The notes under the pieces are model-generated. The model worked only from the letters and a program-made list of their open reading frames with translations. It was not told the origin of the DNA and did not search any database. The position numbers and the translations under genes are program-made. DNA of 8,656 bases, taken from Rhodocyclaceae bacterium (lineage in GTDB: Bacteria > Pseudomonadota > Gammaproteobacteria > Burkholderiales > Rhodocyclaceae). The stretch lies in assembly GCA_016791085.1 (NCBI GenBank), contig JAEUNN010000821.1, positions 1 through 8,656 on the forward strand, read 5' to 3'. Below, piece after piece: positions 6,210 to 8,656 of this stretch (positions are counted from its first letter, which is position 1; every line of letters starts with the position of its first letter).

Positions 6210-6293
6210 ATGTATGACCCCCAACACCACGCGGGCCCGAACGCCATGCCGCTAGCGGCAGGCCGGCAGGCTGCAGCGTCCAAGGAGAATTGA
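6210..6293 (+). CDS. Possible 27-codon leader ORF before the DUF2189 gene
   Basis: An ATG at 6210 opens a 27-residue frame, beginning MYDPQHHAGPN and ending ASKEN, that stops with TGA at 6291-6293. The DUF2189 start at 6297 follows three bases later, and the Shine-Dalgarno of DUF2189 (AAGGAG, 6282-6287) lies in its last codons, the geometry of translational coupling. A purine-rich AAGAAAGA lies five bases before the ATG. The peptide matches nothing I recognise. A short ORF of this size is common by chance, so conservation would be needed to accept it. Confidence 0.25.
   Translation: MYDPQHHAGPNAMPLAAGRQAAASKEN
6247..6260. repeat. Perfect 14-base palindrome TGCCGCTAGCGGCA
   Basis: The palindrome has no mismatch and is centred about 43 bases before the DUF2189 ATG. 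It could be an operator or form a small hairpin in the leader of the mRNA. No repressor gene is nearby. Confidence 0.5.
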
Positions 6294-6296
6294 TTC

Positions 6297-7145
6297 ATGC
6301 TCGAGTCCGGAAGCACGGCGCCGGCACCGCATCCCGACCCGCAGCGCGGCTTTCTGCCGCCCGGTTCGGTGCGCCACGTTCCGTTGTCCGCCCCGTTCCG
6401 CTGGCTGCTGCGCGGACTGCGCGACATGGTGGCCTACCCCGCCGCCAGCCTGTTCTATGGCGCCTGTTTTGCGAGCCTGGGCTTCCTGCTGTACGCCTAT
6501 ACGCACCAGCACGTCAGGTACATGGCCGCCATGACCTCGGCGTTTGCGCTGGCCGGCCCCTTCATCGCCATCGGCCTGTACGACATTTCGCGCCGCCGCG
6601 ATGCCGGGCTGCCCTGCAAGCTGGGTCCGACCACCATCGCCTGGCTGCCCAATATCGTCAATATCTCAATGTTCGGCGGTTTGCTGTGCTTCATCATGCT
6701 GGCCTGGACGGTGGTCGCGCTCATGCTGTTCAACGCCTTCTACGGCAACCAGTCGCCCAGCCTGGGCGAACTGTTCAACGATGTCGTCACCCTGCGCGAC
6801 CCGGTATTCGTGTTCAGTTACGGTTTTGCCGGCGGCCTGTTCGCGGCGCTGGTGTTTTCCCTGTCGGTGGTATCCATCCCGATGATGCTGGACCGCAACT
6901 GCAACGTGTTCTACGCCATGCGTGCGAGCGTCGTATCGACCATCCAGAACCTGCCTGCCATGATCTTATGGGCCGGCATGATCGTCGCCTTCACCTCGGT
7001 CGGGCTGTTTTCGTTCTACGTCGGGCTCATGCTGGGCATTCCTCTGCTGGGCCACGCCGGCATGATTCTCGCCATGCCGGTGATAGGGCATGCGAGCTGG
7101 CACGCCTATCGCGACATCGTCGCCCCGGAAACGGAAATCTGGTGA
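6297..7145 (+). CDS. DUF2189 integral membrane protein
   Basis: The 282-residue protein has a polar, proline-rich N-terminus (1-33) and about six membrane segments, near 46-68, 77-95, 121-148, 169-196, 219-241 and 243-264. The family landmarks are present: GPFIAIGLYDISRRRDAG (87-104), VSIPMMLDRN (192-201), a short helix with MRASVVSTIQNLPAMILW (208-225) and PVIGHASWHAYRD at the end (261-273). The function of DUF2189 proteins is not known to me; a general inner-membrane role is all that can be said. AAGGAG (6282-6287) nine bases before the ATG is the best Shine-Dalgarno on the plus strand here and fixes the start. It converges on yajQ with 50 bases between the stop codons. Confidence 0.92.
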   Translation: MLESGSTAPAPHPDPQRGFLPPGSVRHVPLSAPFRWLLRGLRDMVAYPAASLFYGACFASLGFLLYAYTHQHVRYMAAMTSAFALAGPFIAIGLYDISRRRDAGLPCKLGPTTIAWLPNIVNISMFGGLLCFIMLAWTVVALMLFNAFYGNQSPSLGELFNDVVTLRDPVFVFSYGFAGGLFAALVFSLSVVSIPMMLDRNCNVFYAMRASVVSTIQNLPAMILWAGMIVAFTSVGLFSFYVGLMLGIPLLGHAGMILAMPVIGHASWHAYRDIVAPETEIW

Positions 7146-7169
7146 GCGGCCGGGCCAGCGCCGGGCCGC
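7146..7169. terminator. Candidate bidirectional hairpin between the DUF2189 gene and yajQ
   Basis: The 10-base arms 7146-7155 and 7160-7169 match with one mismatch around a four-base loop CAGC, immediately after the DUF2189 stop and 27 bases beyond the yajQ stop. The position between convergent genes fits a shared terminator, but no T-rich tail is present on either side. Confidence 0.4.
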
Positions 7170-7195
7170 CGCGCCGGGCGTGCGCAAGCGCCGCT

Positions 7196-7681
7196 TCAGT
7201 CGCGGAAATTGCTGAACTGCAGCGGAAAGTCCTTCACCTCGCGGCGCAACAGGGCGATCGCTTCCTGCAGCGTGTCGCGCTTGGCGCCGGACACGCGCAC
7301 CGCGTCGCCCTGTATGCCGGCCTGCAGCTTGAGCTTGCTGTCCTTGACGAGCTTCACGATCCTTTTCGCCAGGTCGCCGGCCACGCCCACGCGCACCGTC
7401 ACGTCCTGCTTGACCTTGTTGCCGCTCACCTTCTGCAGTTCGCCGCGTTCCAGGCAACGCACGTCCACGTTGCGCTTGCCCAGCCGCACCACCAGGATGT
7501 CATAGACCTGGTCGAGCTGGAACTGCGAATCCGCATGCACCGTAACCAGCTTGTCGACCAGTTCGAGGCGCGCGTCCGTGCCTTTGAAATCGAAACGATT
7601 GCCGATTTCCTTGCTGGCCTGGTCCACCGCGTTGCGCAATTCGACCTGATCGACTTCGGACACCACATCGAAACTTGGCAT
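7196..7681 (-). CDS. yajQ: YajQ family nucleotide (cyclic di-GMP) binding protein
   Basis: The 161-residue product matches the family in length and at both ends: MPSFDVVSEVD (1-11), NRFDFKGTDA (28-37), the central GNKVKQDVTVRVG (87-99), KLKLQAGIQGDAVRVSGAKRD in two parts at 116-136, and the C-terminal PLQFSNFRD (153-161). YajQ proteins are two-domain cytoplasmic proteins; some members bind cyclic di-GMP and act with transcription regulators, while E. coli YajQ has been described as nucleotide or RNA binding. Which applies here cannot be told from sequence. The open frame runs upstream to 8209, but that part is antisense to murB; the MPSF start is canonical and has GGAG seven bases before it on the minus strand. 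It is divergent from murB across 117 bases. Confidence 0.96.
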   Translation of the reverse strand: MPSFDVVSEVDQVELRNAVDQASKEIGNRFDFKGTDARLELVDKLVTVHADSQFQLDQVYDILVVRLGKRNVDVRCLERGELQKVSGNKVKQDVTVRVGVAGDLAKRIVKLVKDSKLKLQAGIQGDAVRVSGAKRDTLQEAIALLRREVKDFPLQFSNFRD

Positions 7682-7697
7682 GCCTGCACTCCGGGTA

Positions 7698-7717
7698 AAA
7701 ATTCGGTGCGGAATTTT
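7698..7717. promoter_or_regulatory. AT-rich dyad with candidate -10 elements for yajQ and murB
   Basis: The only AT-rich stretch between the divergent genes forms an inverted repeat AAAATTC (7698-7704) and GAATTTT (7711-7717). On the minus strand TAAAAT (7718-7713) can serve as a -10 for yajQ with a leader of about 25 bases that contains its GGAG. On the plus strand TTTAAT (7715-7720) could serve murB with a long leader of about 70 bases. No convincing -35 is visible for either. Confidence 0.4.
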
Positions 7718-7798
7718 AATCGCCATCGCCGGCGCACGGGCACACCCGCACGGCTGTGCGCGCGCCATGGCGGGCCGCGCATGATTTAGGCCAGCGCG

Positions 7799-8656
7799 AT
7801 GCAAATCCTCGAACAGTACGACCTCAGCGCCTGCAACACTTTCGGCTTGCCGGCGCGGGCGGCGCGCTACGCGCGCGCGCAAACTTTGGACGATGTGCAA
7901 AGCGCGCTGGCCGCGGCGCAAGGCCGGCGCGTGGTGGCGCTGGGCGGCGGCAGCAACGTGCTGCTGGCGCGGCAGGTGGACGCCCTGGTGCTGCACATGT
8001 GCCTGCCGCAACGCGCCCTGGCAGGCGAAGATGCCGCAGCCTGGTACGTGCGTGCCGAAGCCGGCGTGGACTGGCACGAATTCGTGCAATGGACCTTGGC
8101 CCAGGGCTGGCCGGGCCTGGAAAACTTGAGTCTGATTCCCGGTACCGCAGGCGCCGCGCCCATCCAGAACATAGGCGCTTACGGGCTGGAAATGGATAGT
8201 CGCTTCCACGCCCTGGAAGCCGTGGATATCACGCGCGGCGACCTTCGCAGCTTCAGCCGCGAGGACTGCCGCTTCGCCTACCGCGATTCGATTTTCAAGC
8301 GCGAACTGGCCGGGCGCTACATCATCACGGCGGTCACGTTCCGGCTGCCGAAAGCCTGGCAGCCGGCGCTACGCTACCGCGAACTGGCGCTGGAACTGGA
8401 AAGCCGCGGCATTGCCGATCCCGGCCCGGCCGATATCGCGAATGCGGTCATCGCCATCCGCCGGCGCAAGCTGCCGGACTGGCGGCAAATTGGCAACGCC
8501 GGCAGTTTTTTCAAGAACCCCGTGGTCACGCAAAGCGAGGCCGCGCGCCTGCTGCAGTCCGCACCCGGCATGCCGCAATACCCGCAAGGCGACGGCAGCG
8601 TAAAGCTGGCGGCCGCCTGGCTCATCGAGCAATGCGGCTGGAAAGGCCGCCGGCTG
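7799..8656 (+). CDS. murB: UDP-N-acetylenolpyruvoylglucosamine reductase MurB, C-terminus cut by the right edge
   Basis: The frame is open from the ATG at 7799 to the window end, giving 286 residues of a type I MurB (about 340 expected). The enzyme uses NADPH and FAD to reduce enolpyruvyl-UDP-GlcNAc to UDP-MurNAc in cytoplasmic peptidoglycan precursor synthesis. Visible motifs are NTFGLPARA (13-21), the FAD-binding LGGGSNVLL (48-56), RAEAGVDWHEF (85-95), GLENLSLIPGTAGAAPIQNIGAYG in parts at 106-129, AYRDSIFK (160-167) with catalytic Arg162, and IGNAGSFFKNPVV (231-243) with the proton-donor Ser236. KLAAAWLIEQCGWKG (269-283) confirms the type I architecture. The third catalytic residue, a Glu near the C-terminus, lies outside the window. 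The Shine-Dalgarno is weak (AGG about nine bases upstream), but the MurB N-terminus aligns well from this ATG. Divergent from yajQ. Confidence 0.96.
   Translation, partial: MQILEQYDLSACNTFGLPARAARYARAQTLDDVQSALAAAQGRRVVALGGGSNVLLARQVDALVLHMCLPQRALAGEDAAAWYVRAEAGVDWHEFVQWTLAQGWPGLENLSLIPGTAGAAPIQNIGAYGLEMDSRFHALEAVDITRGDLRSFSREDCRFAYRDSIFKRELAGRYIITAVTFRLPKAWQPALRYRELALELESRGIADPGPADIANAVIAIRRRKLPDWRQIGNAGSFFKNPVVTQSEAARLLQSAPGMPQYPQGDGSVKLAAAWLIEQCGWKGRRL

Larger units (their letters stand above)
6034..6296. other. 263-base intergenic region, GCCGGC-rich
   Basis: No gene of recognisable family is here on either strand. It holds a hairpin after the amidotransferase stop, an 11-base palindrome CCTGTGACAGG (6098-6108), five copies of GCCGGC (6108, 6137, 6150, 6179, 6262), a short possible leader ORF (6210-6293) and a 14-base palindrome (6247-6260). 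Minus-strand open frames through it are Arg/Ala/Pro-rich and look like non-coding translation. Confidence 0.6.

Noticed and set aside
5799..6427. Minus-strand open frames across the gap before DUF2189
   Set aside because: They overlap the real genes on both sides and read as Arg/Ala/Pro-rich sequence without a plausible start signal or family.
6290..7789. 499-codon plus-strand open frame over DUF2189 and yajQ
   Set aside because: It spans two convergent real genes in a wrong frame and has low-complexity Arg/His/Ala composition.
7682..8209. Extended 337-residue YajQ with an N-terminal domain
   Set aside because: The additional part is antisense to murB, and the standard YajQ start MPSFD with GGAG before it lies at 7681.
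1..8656. CRISPR array, tRNA, insertion sequence ends, phage genes or a defence island
   Set aside because: I found no spaced repeat series, no cloverleaf-like segment, no transposase-like protein and no defence-type domain; every long coding frame is explained by a chromosomal gene.

Overview
The window reads as an ordinary chromosomal segment of a GC-rich betaproteobacterium. The best fit is Burkholderiales, perhaps near the Bordetella/Achromobacter group. This rests on the GC-rich third codon positions, the BktB-type thiolase, and the combination of a DUF2189 membrane protein, a YajQ protein and a type I MurB, all recalled from family knowledge and not from any search. There is no transposase, phage gene, tRNA, rRNA, CRISPR array or plasmid gene.

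Layout from left to right. (1) On the minus strand, a circularly permuted ATP-grasp protein (16-1446) is followed after one base by the first codons of an alpha-E (DUF403) protein cut by the left edge; this is a known but poorly understood gene pair. (2) Positions 1447-1651 hold a tandem 23/24-base repeat, a short palindrome and a strong hairpin terminator. (3) Further minus-strand genes, in transcription order: a secreted retropepsin-like protease (4677-5324), a CoA-pyrophosphatase Nudix hydrolase (4074-4670), a gap with a likely terminator and promoter, a CobD/CbiB-like membrane protein (2858-3793) and a BktB-type thiolase (1652-2839). (4) On the plus strand, a class I glutamine amidotransferase (5323-6033) starts head-to-head with the protease; the two ATG codons overlap within one CATG. 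A 263-base gap follows, then a DUF2189 membrane protein (6297-7145). (5) yajQ (7196-7681, minus) faces DUF2189 and is divergent from murB (7799 to the right edge, plus).

The genes do not form one pathway. They are three or four small transcription units: ATP-grasp/alpha-E, protease/Nudix, CobD-like/thiolase, and single genes. Nudix hydrolase and thiolase both act on CoA compounds, but nothing in the sequence proves a functional link.

I did not find an obvious new system. The points most worth a second look are the shared CATG start with a possible leaderless promoter, the tandem repeat upstream of the ATP-grasp gene, the barely characterised ATP-grasp/alpha-E pair, and the divergent CobD-like protein.
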